Virus record (IMG/VR): IMGVR_UViG_3300025960_000024
Location: 1 to 20,120 of that record
Strand: one strand, 5' to 3'
DNA length: 20,120 bases
Source: a virus
A model generated the notes under the pieces. The model did not search any database and was not told the DNA's origin. It saw only the letters and a program-made list of their open reading frames with translations. The position numbers and the translations under genes are program-made. The first letter of the stretch is position 1. Each line of letters opens with the position of its first letter. Shown here in pieces: positions 4,528 to 12,206 of this stretch.

Positions 4528-7053
4528 TCAGATGTATTCTGTGATGATGACAAAACCCGCCGAGCCTGCTCCACCAGCGGCCTTGGTTGCGGTGCCTCCA
4601 GACACAGCGCCGGCACCACCAGAGCCGTAATTGGATGCGGCACCGCCAGCTGTGGCCGCTGCGGAAGTGGCCGCCGCCCCCAACCCACCCCCACCAAAGA
4701 AGCTGGAACCCCCATTACCACCAACGGTATTGCTGCCGGAGCCGGTATTGCTACCACTGTTCCCTGGCTCACCCGCTGCTATTATATCGCCGACCGCACC
4801 AGTAACGCTGCCACCGGCACCACCACTCCACGCCGAGGCAGATGCTTGGCCAATTCCGCCATTGCCACCGTTGGCAGCACAGATAGCTGTTGCAAAATTT
4901 ACTCCGACAAATGTTTGCCCACCATTACCTCCGTTGCCGGAAGACCCCGCTACGCCGGCAGTTCCAGCCGCGCCGATTGTCACGTTCTTACTGACACCGA
5001 TTGTCGCAGCCGGAACCGTTATGCGCGAATAGCCGCCTGAGCCGCCGCCCCCTAATCCTGTACTGCCACCCGTGCTATCGCCACTAGCGCCACCACCACC
5101 ACCACCACCGACCAGTTCAATCGTGCAGAACTTCATGCCAGCAGTGGGCGTATAGGTATTTGCGCCTACGGTAGTAAACTTTTGAATGGCAATGGTGCTA
5201 AAGCCGCCACCACTAGCACTCGCCGCCAGCGTGGTGCCGGTCATGGTCAGGCCGGTGCCGAGTGTTATCTCCTGCGGATCGCCCGAGCCGCTATCACCGC
5301 GTCCAATCAGCAGCGACGCCGCCGACACGTTCTGCATCTTGGCGTAGGTGACGGCATCGTTGGCAATCGTCGTCGCCAGCGCACCGGAAACCGATGTCAC
5401 GTCGCCGGTCAGAGTGGGGAAGCTCGCCGCCTGAATAACGCCCGTTGCTGCCGCCGTCTTGGACAGATCAATCGCGCCAAAGGCCAACGCAGTACCGGCA
5501 CCGTTGATGCGGAGAACCTGGTCGGTCGTGCCCTGGATGCTCGCAACATCGGCGGTCGCATTGGCGGTGACGCCGAGCACACTGCGGGCGCTGCCCTGCG
5601 CCAATGCGCTAAACGGCAGATCGCCCGTGGTGGCGTTGGCACTCGCAAGATCGAGCGCGCCCCACGCATATGTGGACGCTCCGGTAACGCGGAGCACTTG
5701 CCCGACAGTCGAGCTATTGGCAATGCCAGTGACAGCGCCGGTGCCGTTGCCTTGCATCAGCCCGGTAATGGTGCCGACGCCCAGGCCACCGCGCGCGACC
5801 GCCAGTGTGCCGGTCCACCCAAGCGTGAGAGACACGGCACTGTAGAGCGCAGCTGCGGGCGTGCCGCCCAATGTCAGCGTGACATTGGTGTCGTCGGCCT
5901 TGGTGAGATCGCCTGACCCGATGATCGTCTTGGCATTAGCGCCGGTCAGTTCCTCTGTGCTGCCAGCCCCGGCGGTGATGCGACCGAGAAATCTATTGGT
6001 GACCGATACGTTCTGTATCTTGCTGTAGGTGATGACCGCCGGACGAACGGTCCAGATCGTTCCTGACCCACTGACCGCAATATCAGTGTATGTGCCGTCA
6101 GGAGGAAGCGAGCCGCCGCCGCCACCCGTTGCCGTTGCCTTGACCTGACCGGGCGTCGTGAAATCCCAAATTACGGTCGCCGTGTTTGTAAGCACGCGCT
6201 CGTTAGTCAGGGTGCCATCGAGGGCGGCAACAACATACTCCGCACCTGTCGGCGCACCGCCACTGGCCGGCGTGGCCCACGTTCCGTCTGCGCGTAGAAA
6301 GTTTGCGGTGCCGCCGCCGGACGCGGGTGCAACACCTTGCAGCGCGCTCGTAAACGGATTGAGCAGAGTTGTTGCCTGCGTCCCCGTCAGTTCCTCGGGA
6401 TCGCCAGCGCCTGCGGTGACGCGACCAATAAAGCGCGCGGTCGCACTGACGTTCTGCATCTTGGCGTAGGTGACAACGTCATTGTCGATTGTCCAAGTAG
6501 CACCACTACCAGTGACAGTGATGTCGCCCTTATCGCCGTCACTGACGCCGGTTGCCGTCGCCGACAGCGTGCCACCACTGAATGATAGTCCGGTGGAAAC
6601 AACCACCGGCGACCATGTATTGGCCGCCGAGCGGTAATAGATCGTATTGGTGCCGGTCAGCGCCGCAAGCGCGGTCAGGTCGCCATCGAGCGGCTGCACT
6701 GCTGCCCAGGCCGCATTCAAGCGGCCGTAGGTGGTGCCGTCGCTCGGCGCGTCAGGAATGCCGCCGCTGCCGGCTTGCGCGTCTACATACTGCTTGGTCG
6801 CGGCGTGCAGCGGCGCTGTCGGATTGGCGTTGAGCGTGAGAAAGCCGGACATGACGTCGCCGGTGCGATCCACCTTGTTGGCGGTGGCGGCGACAGCTGT
6901 ATCGGCGGCGGTTTGCGCTTGTTGCGCAGCGGCGAGGGCAACCGCCGCAGCCGCTGCGGCATTGCTTCCCGGAATGGCCGGCAAGAATTGTAGCTTGAGC
7001 GCCTGCGGCATCGTCAGCTTGAGCCGCAGGGTCGGATATGCGGTGAGGCTCAT
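4528..7053 (-). CDS. Tail fibre protein with internal repeats and glycine-rich C-terminal tip
   Basis: This 841-aa protein is the probable host-recognition fibre. After a short N-terminal segment there is an Ala/Gln-rich helix (about 30-60, likely a trimeric coiled coil), then a fibre motif (NPTAPLHAATKQYVD). Long repetitive Ser/Thr/Gly/Ala beta-structured stretches follow. Three 47-residue repeats are recognisable at 177-223, 324-370 and 551-597, sharing a (V/I)TY(A/S)K(M/I)QNVS core and mostly a GDPEELT-like ending. From about 645 to 830 the chain is extremely rich in glycine (GGGGGGGASG, GGNGGNGG-like runs) and ends GFVIITEYI. That is the pattern of phage fibre-tip glycine-rich domains thought to form packed polyglycine sandwiches that contact the receptor. 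The start overlaps the upstream 117-aa gene as ATGA. The fibre role is strongly supported; the receptor is unknown. Confidence 0.85.
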   Translation of the reverse strand: MSLTAYPTLRLKLTMPQALKLQFLPAIPGSNAAAAAAVALAAAQQAQTAADTAVAATANKVDRTGDVMSGFLTLNANPTAPLHAATKQYVDAQAGSGGIPDAPSDGTTYGRLNAAWAAVQPLDGDLTALAALTGTNTIYYRSAANTWSPVVVSTGLSFSGGTLSATATGVSDGDKGDITVTGSGATWTIDNDVVTYAKMQNVSATARFIGRVTAGAGDPEELTGTQATTLLNPFTSALQGVAPASGGGTANFLRADGTWATPASGGAPTGAEYVVAALDGTLTNERVLTNTATVIWDFTTPGQVKATATGGGGGSLPPDGTYTDIAVSGSGTIWTVRPAVITYSKIQNVSVTNRFLGRITAGAGSTEELTGANAKTIIGSGDLTKADDTNVTLTLGGTPAAALYSAVSLTLGWTGTLAVARGGLGVGTITGLMQGNGTGAVTGIANSSTVGQVLRVTGASTYAWGALDLASANATTGDLPFSALAQGSARSVLGVTANATADVASIQGTTDQVLRINGAGTALAFGAIDLSKTAAATGVIQAASFPTLTGDVTSVSGALATTIANDAVTYAKMQNVSAASLLIGRGDSGSGDPQEITLGTGLTMTGTTLAASASGGGFSTIAIQKFTTVGANTYTPTAGMKFCTIELVGGGGGGGASGDSTGGSTGLGGGGSGGYSRITVPAATIGVSKNVTIGAAGTAGVAGSSGNGGNGGQTFVGVNFATAICAANGGNGGIGQASASAWSGGAGGSVTGAVGDIIAAGEPGNSGSNTGSGSNTVGGNGGSSFFGGGGLGAAATSAAATAGGAASNYGSGGAGAVSGGTATKAAGGAGSAGFVIITEYI
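5263..5403 (-). repeat. Fibre 47-aa repeat, copy 3
   Basis: Residues 551-597 of the tail fibre, including VTYAKMQNVSAASLLIGRGD and GDPQEIT. The middle is diverged (GRGDSGSGDP replaces GRVTAGAGDP), but the TYAKMQNVSA core is identical to copy 1, down to a shared 26-base DNA run. Confidence 0.78.
5944..6084 (-). repeat. Fibre 47-aa repeat, copy 2
   Basis: Residues 324-370 of the tail fibre, including ITYSKIQNVSVTNRFLGRIT and AGAGSTEELT. It is closest to copy 1 at the protein level (FIGRVTAGAG against FLGRITAGAG). Confidence 0.8.
6385..6525 (-). repeat. Fibre 47-aa repeat, copy 1
   Basis: Residues 177-223 of the tail fibre. Shares with copies 2 and 3 the pattern D(I/V)T-SG-----T(I/V)-----V(T/I)TY(A/S)K(M/I)QNVS. 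A 26-base identical DNA segment (about 6447-6472) recurs in copy 3, suggesting recent duplication or gene conversion. Confidence 0.8.
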
Positions 7054-7403
7054 GCCGCAACCACTCCATCCACTACAGGCAGCTGGCCGGCAAACAACTG
7101 ATAGGTCACGCCGTCCGCGAGCTTTACGGTGATACCGATATCGAGATCGCCGGGAGCGAAGCGCACCATTTCAGCGCGGTTGAACCGCACGTCGAACACG
7201 CCGAGACCAACGACGGTGACATGGCCGTCCAGATTGGTGCCGCTGATTGCGGGCAACGACTGCGACGACGGCCGCAGCGCGACCGTGATTGTGGACCCGG
7301 TGAGATTGACGTTGTCGTTGGTCACGGGGTCAATCAGGTTGACCTGGAACAACAGGTCCGCGCGATTGCTCGCCGCCGCGATGTGTCCGGTGTAGAACGG
7401 CAT
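7050..7403 (-). CDS. Small beta-rich tail-associated protein
   Basis: This 117-aa protein has alternating beta-strand patterns (DLLFQVNLIDPVTNDNVNLT, STITVALRP, HVTVVGLGVFDVRF, LDIGITVKLADGVTYQLFAG) ending LPVVDGVV. This is the style of a small Ig-like or BppU-type domain encoded just before tail fibres in many phages, where it may link the fibre to the tail or act as a base for it. It lacks a signal peptide and membrane segment. The ATG at 7403 lies about 15 bases after the T-run of a Rho-independent terminator. A weak GGGA precedes it. Its stop overlaps the fibre start (ATGA), so the two form a pair. The function is inferred from position; I do not recognise a named family with certainty. 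Confidence 0.65.
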   Translation of the reverse strand: MPFYTGHIAAASNRADLLFQVNLIDPVTNDNVNLTGSTITVALRPSSQSLPAISGTNLDGHVTVVGLGVFDVRFNRAEMVRFAPGDLDIGITVKLADGVTYQLFAGQLPVVDGVVAA

Positions 7404-7417
7404 CAGGTTTTCCCAAT

Positions 7418-7442
7418 AAAAAAGCCGCCCCGGAGGGCGGCT
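7418..7442 (-). terminator. Rho-independent terminator after the collar-protein gene
   Basis: On the minus strand an 8-bp perfect stem (AGCCGCCC with GGGCGGCT, 7442-7435 and 7430-7423) closes a TCCG loop and is followed by a run of T (7423-7418) and ATTGGGA. It lies 22 bases after the collar stop and 15 bases before the next start, so it separates the virion genes from the fibre/lysis genes. Confidence 0.85.
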
Positions 7443-7464
7443 GTCAGGCGAGATGTCAGAATTT

Positions 7465-8571
7465 CTACAGTTTGATGTAGATCGTCATCACTAGCGCCGG
7501 GGCCATGGTGCGGTGTGCTGTGCCCGAGCCCTGTGATGAGGTCGTGAACGGGCTGCTTGCGAATGAGTGAGTGTGATTTGAGCTCATACCCCCGGTTGGC
7601 CCGGAGATCGTCACCTGATGGGTGTGGTCGTTGCTCTCGCCGCTGGTCGCATTAACGACGCCGGGAGCAATGACACCACCGCCGCCCGTCGCGGAGCCTT
7701 GTCCACTGCTTCCGTACAGATGGGTGTGGCTTGCGCTCACGCCGCCAGTCGTGAATGTTCCCTGCTGCGCGTGGGTGTGATCGGTCCCGGTCTGATCGGT
7801 CGTGCCTGACGCGGTGCCGGTGTGCGTGTGCGCTGGCATGTTTGCCAGGGAAAGAGTGGTGGCTTCGTTGCCGCCAACGTTGCCAAGCACAATGCCCGAT
7901 GAGCCAAAGAACGCGGACGTCAGCCGGCTCGCGGCCGTAGCCCCCATGTCGTCCATACCGGCGATCACGCGACCGCGCAAATCAGGAAGGATCATCCGCT
8001 TTAGATCAATAAAATCCTGATGGGCATTTGCGCCCTTCGATGCACTCTGCAACGTGATGTTCGGAAATGCCCAGAGATATTCAAACAGCGCTTGCGCTAA
8101 CGTCGTATCGGCCAACTCATTTGCGCCCGATCCCGTTGCGCCAATGGTGTTGCCGTTACAACGAACAAACCCAGTTCGCGTTTGGTTGTCATATCTGACT
8201 TTAATATCGCCGGTTTGCAGCACGGTCGTCGCATCAACGGCGCCGCCGCCACCACCACCACCACTCGCCGGGCCGATAATCAACAGCTGGTCAGCCGCGA
8301 GGATGGTAACGCCGGCCTTGTCAGTGAGCCTGATCTTGATCTGACCGCTGGCATTGCCCTCGGCTAATGTTGAGGCGAGATAGAACATCGGTATGCGCCC
8401 GCTGGCGTCGAGCACAACCGGGTTTGGCCACAGGATCGTGAGCCCGCTGTCCTGGAAGGCGTTCTGCGGCGTGGTAGAGCCGGCGGCGAAGAAATATAAA
8501 AAGCCGCCCGAAAGCGGCTCTCCATCCATATCGAATTGCTGACTGAGTGCGAGATTGATTGTGCCTGCCAT
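7465..8571 (-). CDS. Tail collar-domain protein with histidine repeats (short tail fibre or needle-like)
   Basis: This 368-aa protein has an N-terminal domain (about 5-105) beginning INLALSQQFDMDGEPLSGGFL, with ASGRIPMFYL further on. It is reminiscent of head- or tail-binding domains at the start of podovirus tailspikes. A polyglycine hinge (about 104-110) follows. The middle (about 165-245) contains PDLRGRVIAGMDDMGATAAS and GGNEATTLSLANMPAHTH, the signature of the phage tail collar domain. The C-terminal part carries five His-Thr-His motifs at residues 248, 265, 282, 316 and 333, spaced 17, 17, 34 and 17 residues apart. Such HxH motifs bind iron along the axis of trimeric phage fibres and needles. 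The start touches the upstream stop directly (TAG then ATG). A terminator-like hairpin lies within the first codons. The exact virion position (fibre, needle or tip) is inferred. Confidence 0.8.
   Translation of the reverse strand: MAGTINLALSQQFDMDGEPLSGGFLYFFAAGSTTPQNAFQDSGLTILWPNPVVLDASGRIPMFYLASTLAEGNASGQIKIRLTDKAGVTILAADQLLIIGPASGGGGGGGAVDATTVLQTGDIKVRYDNQTRTGFVRCNGNTIGATGSGANELADTTLAQALFEYLWAFPNITLQSASKGANAHQDFIDLKRMILPDLRGRVIAGMDDMGATAASRLTSAFFGSSGIVLGNVGGNEATTLSLANMPAHTHTGTASGTTDQTGTDHTHAQQGTFTTGGVSASHTHLYGSSGQGSATGGGGVIAPGVVNATSGESNDHTHQVTISGPTGGMSSNHTHSFASSPFTTSSQGSGTAHRTMAPALVMTIYIKL
7567..7830 (-). repeat. 17-residue-period His-Thr-His repeat region
   Basis: Encodes residues 248-335 of the collar protein. 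HTH occurs at 248-250, 265-267, 282-284, 316-318 and 333-335. The gaps are 17, 17, 34 and 17 residues, so one position (about 299) has lost its motif. The segments between are Gly/Ser/Thr-rich and not identical, so the period is conserved but the sequence is not. Confidence 0.85.
8498..8519 (-). terminator. Terminator-like hairpin inside the collar gene
   Basis: On the minus strand AGCCGC (8519-8514) pairs with GCGGCT (8507-8502) around a 6-base loop, and a short T-run follows (8502-8498, then ATATTTC). It lies about 52 bases after the collar start codon, inside codons for EPLSGGFLYFF. It could act as a weak attenuator, or be a by-product of the codons used. Confidence 0.4.
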
Positions 8572-10728
8572 CTACGGCCCCTGTTGCTCTCCCGCAATCG
8601 TGCCGCCGACACGACCGAGCGCGGCGGGACCAGGCGTGAGTGCGTCTGTTACTTCGTGGAGCATTCGCCGCCAGGCCGGCTTTGCAGTCATCATCTGCAA
8701 TGCCTTGCTGTACTCAGCGGGATCGCTGGACATGAGCCGTTCGGCCACCTGGCGCATCACTTTGGCGTTGGATGCGTTCCACCGCTTGGTACCAGCGCCA
8801 GCGAGAAGACCTGCGACCGTTCCAACTCCTATGTTTTTCGGATCGTAGTCGCCAAAAAAAGCCCCGCTGGCGCTGCCCGCCGCAGTGCCAATTGGCGACG
8901 CATAGCGCAGCGCGTCCTGTAGCAAACGCGACGTCGGCGAGCCGCCCGACACCGCCGCGCGCGATTGCTCCATCAGCGTCTCGACGCGCAACCAGTCCTC
9001 GATTTGCGCGGCCTTCTGCGTACCGAGCATGGTCTGCATTTCGGTTTTGAAGTTCGGCGAGGTCTTGATTTTGTTAAGCAGGTTTTGCTTGTCGGCCGCC
9101 GATTGCACCTTGTCGATGAAGGCTGGAAGATAACCGTCTTGCGCAATCGCCTTCTGCTTGTCCGATAGCTTCTCAAACCCGGCGAGCCGTTCGCGAAAAT
9201 CCTTCTTGGTGCTGGCGCCAAAGAAGTCGCGGCCAAAGTCGAGCGCGTTCTCGCTGCCGAAAAAGTCTTTCGCCGACGCTCGCGCTTTTGCGAACTCAGG
9301 AACCTCTTTGTCCAGCGCCGTTTTCAGGCGACCGGCGAAGCCGCCTATAAGTGACGCGGTATCGTTGTCACCAGCATCCCGCGCACGCGCGGCCCTAGCT
9401 TCAAGATTGCGTCCGGTATAGTCCCACAGCTGCAAATTTGGATAAGTCGGAAAGCCCCGGCTGTTGGTAAACACCATTTCGCCAGTGCGCGGATCAATGT
9501 CAATCGGTGCTTTCAGGTTGCCATAACCGGCCGCTACTTGGCGGTCTCGCCAGCGCGTAATGCTTTCTTTCATCGCATCCCTAACGGCAGGGGCCGATAA
9601 TAAAGTATTCAATTCTGGATTTTCCAAGCCGATGGCACGGTCGCCAGCCTCGTAGGCGCGCTGGTAGAGCGGTCGATTTTCCAGGCCGCCAACCGAGCGG
9701 ATAGCGCTCGCCAATTCGCCGTCGTCAACATGGTTGGACATGGTCTTGAGGAATTCGCCCATGCGCGGGGCTTGCCCCTCGAACCGCTCGCGCAGCTGCG
9801 GCTCCATAATGGCCCGCGCCTCCGGCGAGGCATCGGCAGCGGCCCGCGCGAGTGCGCGAGTGTTGGTGCCGAATTGATCGAGCGCCGTCACCGGCTGGCC
9901 GCGCGCTCGTGCGAGCTCGGCCTCGGCGCCGCTCAAGCCGACGTCGCCGGCCGCAACGTCGCGTCCAGTAACGTCCACAAAGCGACGCGCTTCCTCGGTG
10001 GCGGGCAGCCCACGCAGCCCGCGCGCGATGTTGAGCGTCGGGCCAAGTATCTTGCGCACTCCGGCACCGACCAGGCTGATGGCGGGCGACGCCACGAGCC
10101 CAGCGGCCAAGCCATAACCGGCGCCCTCGACCGCAGCCGGCACGCGCTCGCCGAGATCGCCCTCGGCTTCGCCCAGTCCAGTCAGGCCACCCTGCACCGC
10201 GCCGGTGCGCGCTGCTGCTATCGCGCGCGCTGGCCATGTCGCCGCTCTGGCTGCAAAGCCAATCGGCAGCGCGACGGCGCCCGTAATCTGGCCAGCGGTC
10301 GTTGCAACTGGCTGGTCTTCGGCCAGCTGCTTGCCTTGCTCGCGCTGGCGCTTAACCTCTTCGGCATAGAGCCGTTCGGCCTCGGGATCGCCGGTGAGCT
10401 TGCGATAGGCGCCCTTGCCAATCCCGTAGATCAGGCCAGGTAGGTCTGCGGGATTGGTGCTGTTCGGATCGGCGCCGCCGGCAGCACCCAGGCCGGCGAG
10501 CTCGTCGCGGAAGCCGAAGCTGGCGGCGCTGGTGAAGCCTCGCCCAAACGCATCGCTCGCCGTTGTCTCCGGCGGCGCCGCGCCGGGAGGGCGCACCGTA
10601 ATGCGCGCGGGAGCGCCTTCGGTGGCCGACGTAACGTCGCCGCCCCTCGGGATCAGGGCGGCATAGGGGTCGTCGTCTTTGGGCTTTGCGGGAATGAGGG
10701 CGGCGTAGGGATCGTCTTCGGCTGCCAT
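8572..10728 (-). CDS. Probable DNA-ejection (internal virion) protein, gp16-like by position
   Basis: This 718-aa protein lies third in the block of three large proteins after the head-tail genes, in the place of P22 gp16 (609 aa), which is ejected and helps DNA cross the inner membrane. The N-terminus has a duplicated DDPYAALIP motif (residues 5-13 and 19-27). A Pro/Ala/Gly-rich stretch follows, then a region of Ala/Gly-rich hydrophobic segments (about 145-230, e.g. ALPIGFAARAATWPARAIAAA, with GLAAGLVASPAISLVGAGV) that could insert in membranes. From 270 on it is mainly helical and charged, with a second small hydrophobic patch near 610-640. I see no lysozyme or transglycosylase catalytic motif. 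It starts directly after the upstream stop (TAAATG). The assignment rests on order, size and composition; sequence identity to P22 gp16 is not evident. Confidence 0.6.
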   Translation of the reverse strand: MAAEDDPYAALIPAKPKDDDPYAALIPRGGDVTSATEGAPARITVRPPGAAPPETTASDAFGRGFTSAASFGFRDELAGLGAAGGADPNSTNPADLPGLIYGIGKGAYRKLTGDPEAERLYAEEVKRQREQGKQLAEDQPVATTAGQITGAVALPIGFAARAATWPARAIAAARTGAVQGGLTGLGEAEGDLGERVPAAVEGAGYGLAAGLVASPAISLVGAGVRKILGPTLNIARGLRGLPATEEARRFVDVTGRDVAAGDVGLSGAEAELARARGQPVTALDQFGTNTRALARAAADASPEARAIMEPQLRERFEGQAPRMGEFLKTMSNHVDDGELASAIRSVGGLENRPLYQRAYEAGDRAIGLENPELNTLLSAPAVRDAMKESITRWRDRQVAAGYGNLKAPIDIDPRTGEMVFTNSRGFPTYPNLQLWDYTGRNLEARAARARDAGDNDTASLIGGFAGRLKTALDKEVPEFAKARASAKDFFGSENALDFGRDFFGASTKKDFRERLAGFEKLSDKQKAIAQDGYLPAFIDKVQSAADKQNLLNKIKTSPNFKTEMQTMLGTQKAAQIEDWLRVETLMEQSRAAVSGGSPTSRLLQDALRYASPIGTAAGSASGAFFGDYDPKNIGVGTVAGLLAGAGTKRWNASNAKVMRQVAERLMSSDPAEYSKALQMMTAKPAWRRMLHEVTDALTPGPAALGRVGGTIAGEQQGP
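10648..10716 (-). repeat. Duplicated DDPYAALIP peptide motif
   Basis: Residues 5-13 and 19-27 of the 718-aa protein are identical (DDPYAALIP), separated by AKPKD. Short repeated motifs like this at the N-terminus of phage internal proteins could be docking or packaging signals; that is an inference. Confidence 0.75.
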
Positions 10729-12198
10729 TTAGTTGCCCAGCACCCGCTCAGGGTTCGGGATGCCGTCCTTGCGCATCTGCTCCAGCACCGCCTCGCGTGG
10801 CGCCCCTAACCGATATGCCCTCCGCGCACGGCCGGTCGCATCATTGGCCTCTTCCTGATTTTGGACCTTCGTCGAAGCCGGCGCCGTTTGTCTCGCCGAC
10901 GATGCCGGCGGAATGGCCTTGCCAAACTGCGACTGAAAGCCCGTGACCAAGTCTTTGCCGCCGCGCCCCCTGCCGACCTCGGTTCCAACATAGCGGAGAG
11001 CCTGCTCGAGCTCGTTGAGCTTGCGGACCTGGTCTTCCCTGGTGGGCGTCTTGATGTCGAAGGCGTAGCGCCGCTTGTAAGTCGCGGCTTCCGACGCGGG
11101 CATGCCGGCGCCGGTCAGCATGCGTTCCAAACTCTCGGCGCCGCCGTCGATCACGCGCGCGAGCTCGCCGGGGCCGCCCGTATTGATAAACGCTTGCGCG
11201 CGACCGCCGAGGCTTGCTGTCTCGCCAGCGATGATGCGCGACCTGATCCCAGGAACGACGTTTCCTTGTTCGTCCTTGGTGTCGTCCAGTTTGCTCAGGA
11301 AATCGTTGCCCAGGCCAACGCGGCCGGCGACCTCGCCACTTGGCGGCGTTCCCCGCTTCTGAAACTCTGACGCATTAAAGTCGGGGCGATATTGCTTCGC
11401 CGCTGCCAGGAGGGCGGGTCGGTCCTTGGCCTCAAATTCCTTTACGTCCACGTCGTAGTTCGCAATTTGCTTCACAATCGAGCGCAGCTGCGGCGTGCGT
11501 AAACTGTTGAGATAGTCCTCGTTGTAGACCGGCGCGGCCTTCGCGTCCGCAGGGGCGGGCGCCACTACTGGCGCGACCACAGGAGCAGCGGTCGCCGGCA
11601 CGACGGCGGGTGGCGGTTGTGGCGCAACCGCCGGAGCCGCCGGTGTTGCACCAGGCACCGCTGGCGCGGGCGCCGGCACTGGACCTGGCGCAGCGGTCGC
11701 GCCGGGGAATGGATACATTGTCGGCGCCCCACCTTGGCGGGGAACCGAGTAGATGCCACCAGGATCGGTCAGCGAAGGCGGAACGGCATGAATTGTCGGC
11801 CGGTTGGCCTCCATTTCGGCAATCCGGCGCCGTTCGGCCAAATCCGCCTCAAGCGCCTTCTGGTGCGCCGACGTAATGTCCTGTCCGCGCTCGGTGAGCC
11901 GGCGCCCTTCCGCCCGGTCGGCTTCGGCCGATGTCAGAGCCTTCTGCCGCAACGCGCTATCGAGCAGGCGATTGGCCTGGCCGGCAAAGCCGGCGGCAGC
12001 CATGTCGCGCGCGGCCTTATCGAGATCGAGTTGACCATCCGGGCCGGTGGCGCCCGCGAGGATGCCGCCGATCTGCTGCTGCTGGCGATACTGCCCGATG
12101 CCCTCGCCAATGCTCTGCAACGGCGAGAAGTCGATGGGGACCGGCCGCAGTGGTTGGGGGAGTTGTAACTCCCCGACGCGGAAGGGATTGATGGCCAT
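10729..12198 (-). CDS. Probable DNA-ejection protein, gp20-like by position
   Basis: This 489-aa protein is close in size to P22 gp20 (471 aa) and sits second in the ejection-protein block. Residues 1-30 begin MAINPFRVGELQLPQPLRPV, a leader style common in internal virion proteins. Residues about 35-135 are helical and rich in Ala, Gln, Arg and Glu. Residues about 165-225 form a long Pro/Ala/Val low-complexity linker. The C-terminal half (about 290-430) is helical, with FLSKLDDTKDEQGNVVPG, GGPGELARVIDGGAESLERM and a Gly/Arg-rich turn (VGRGRGGKDL). There is no signal peptide and no enzyme motif. It begins 8 bases after the upstream stop with a weak ribosome site (GTGAG). Its role in forming the trans-envelope channel is inferred from synteny and size only. 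Confidence 0.6.
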   Translation of the reverse strand: MAINPFRVGELQLPQPLRPVPIDFSPLQSIGEGIGQYRQQQQIGGILAGATGPDGQLDLDKAARDMAAAGFAGQANRLLDSALRQKALTSAEADRAEGRRLTERGQDITSAHQKALEADLAERRRIAEMEANRPTIHAVPPSLTDPGGIYSVPRQGGAPTMYPFPGATAAPGPVPAPAPAVPGATPAAPAVAPQPPPAVVPATAAPVVAPVVAPAPADAKAAPVYNEDYLNSLRTPQLRSIVKQIANYDVDVKEFEAKDRPALLAAAKQYRPDFNASEFQKRGTPPSGEVAGRVGLGNDFLSKLDDTKDEQGNVVPGIRSRIIAGETASLGGRAQAFINTGGPGELARVIDGGAESLERMLTGAGMPASEAATYKRRYAFDIKTPTREDQVRKLNELEQALRYVGTEVGRGRGGKDLVTGFQSQFGKAIPPASSARQTAPASTKVQNQEEANDATGRARRAYRLGAPREAVLEQMRKDGIPNPERVLGN

Positions 12199-12206
12199 GA
12201 TTTAGC

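Noticed and set aside
4528-5120. Repetitive DNA in the glycine-rich end, considered as a CRISPR-like or tandem repeat array
   Set aside because: The period is irregular and stems from glycine codons (GGN); there are no constant repeats with unique spacers.
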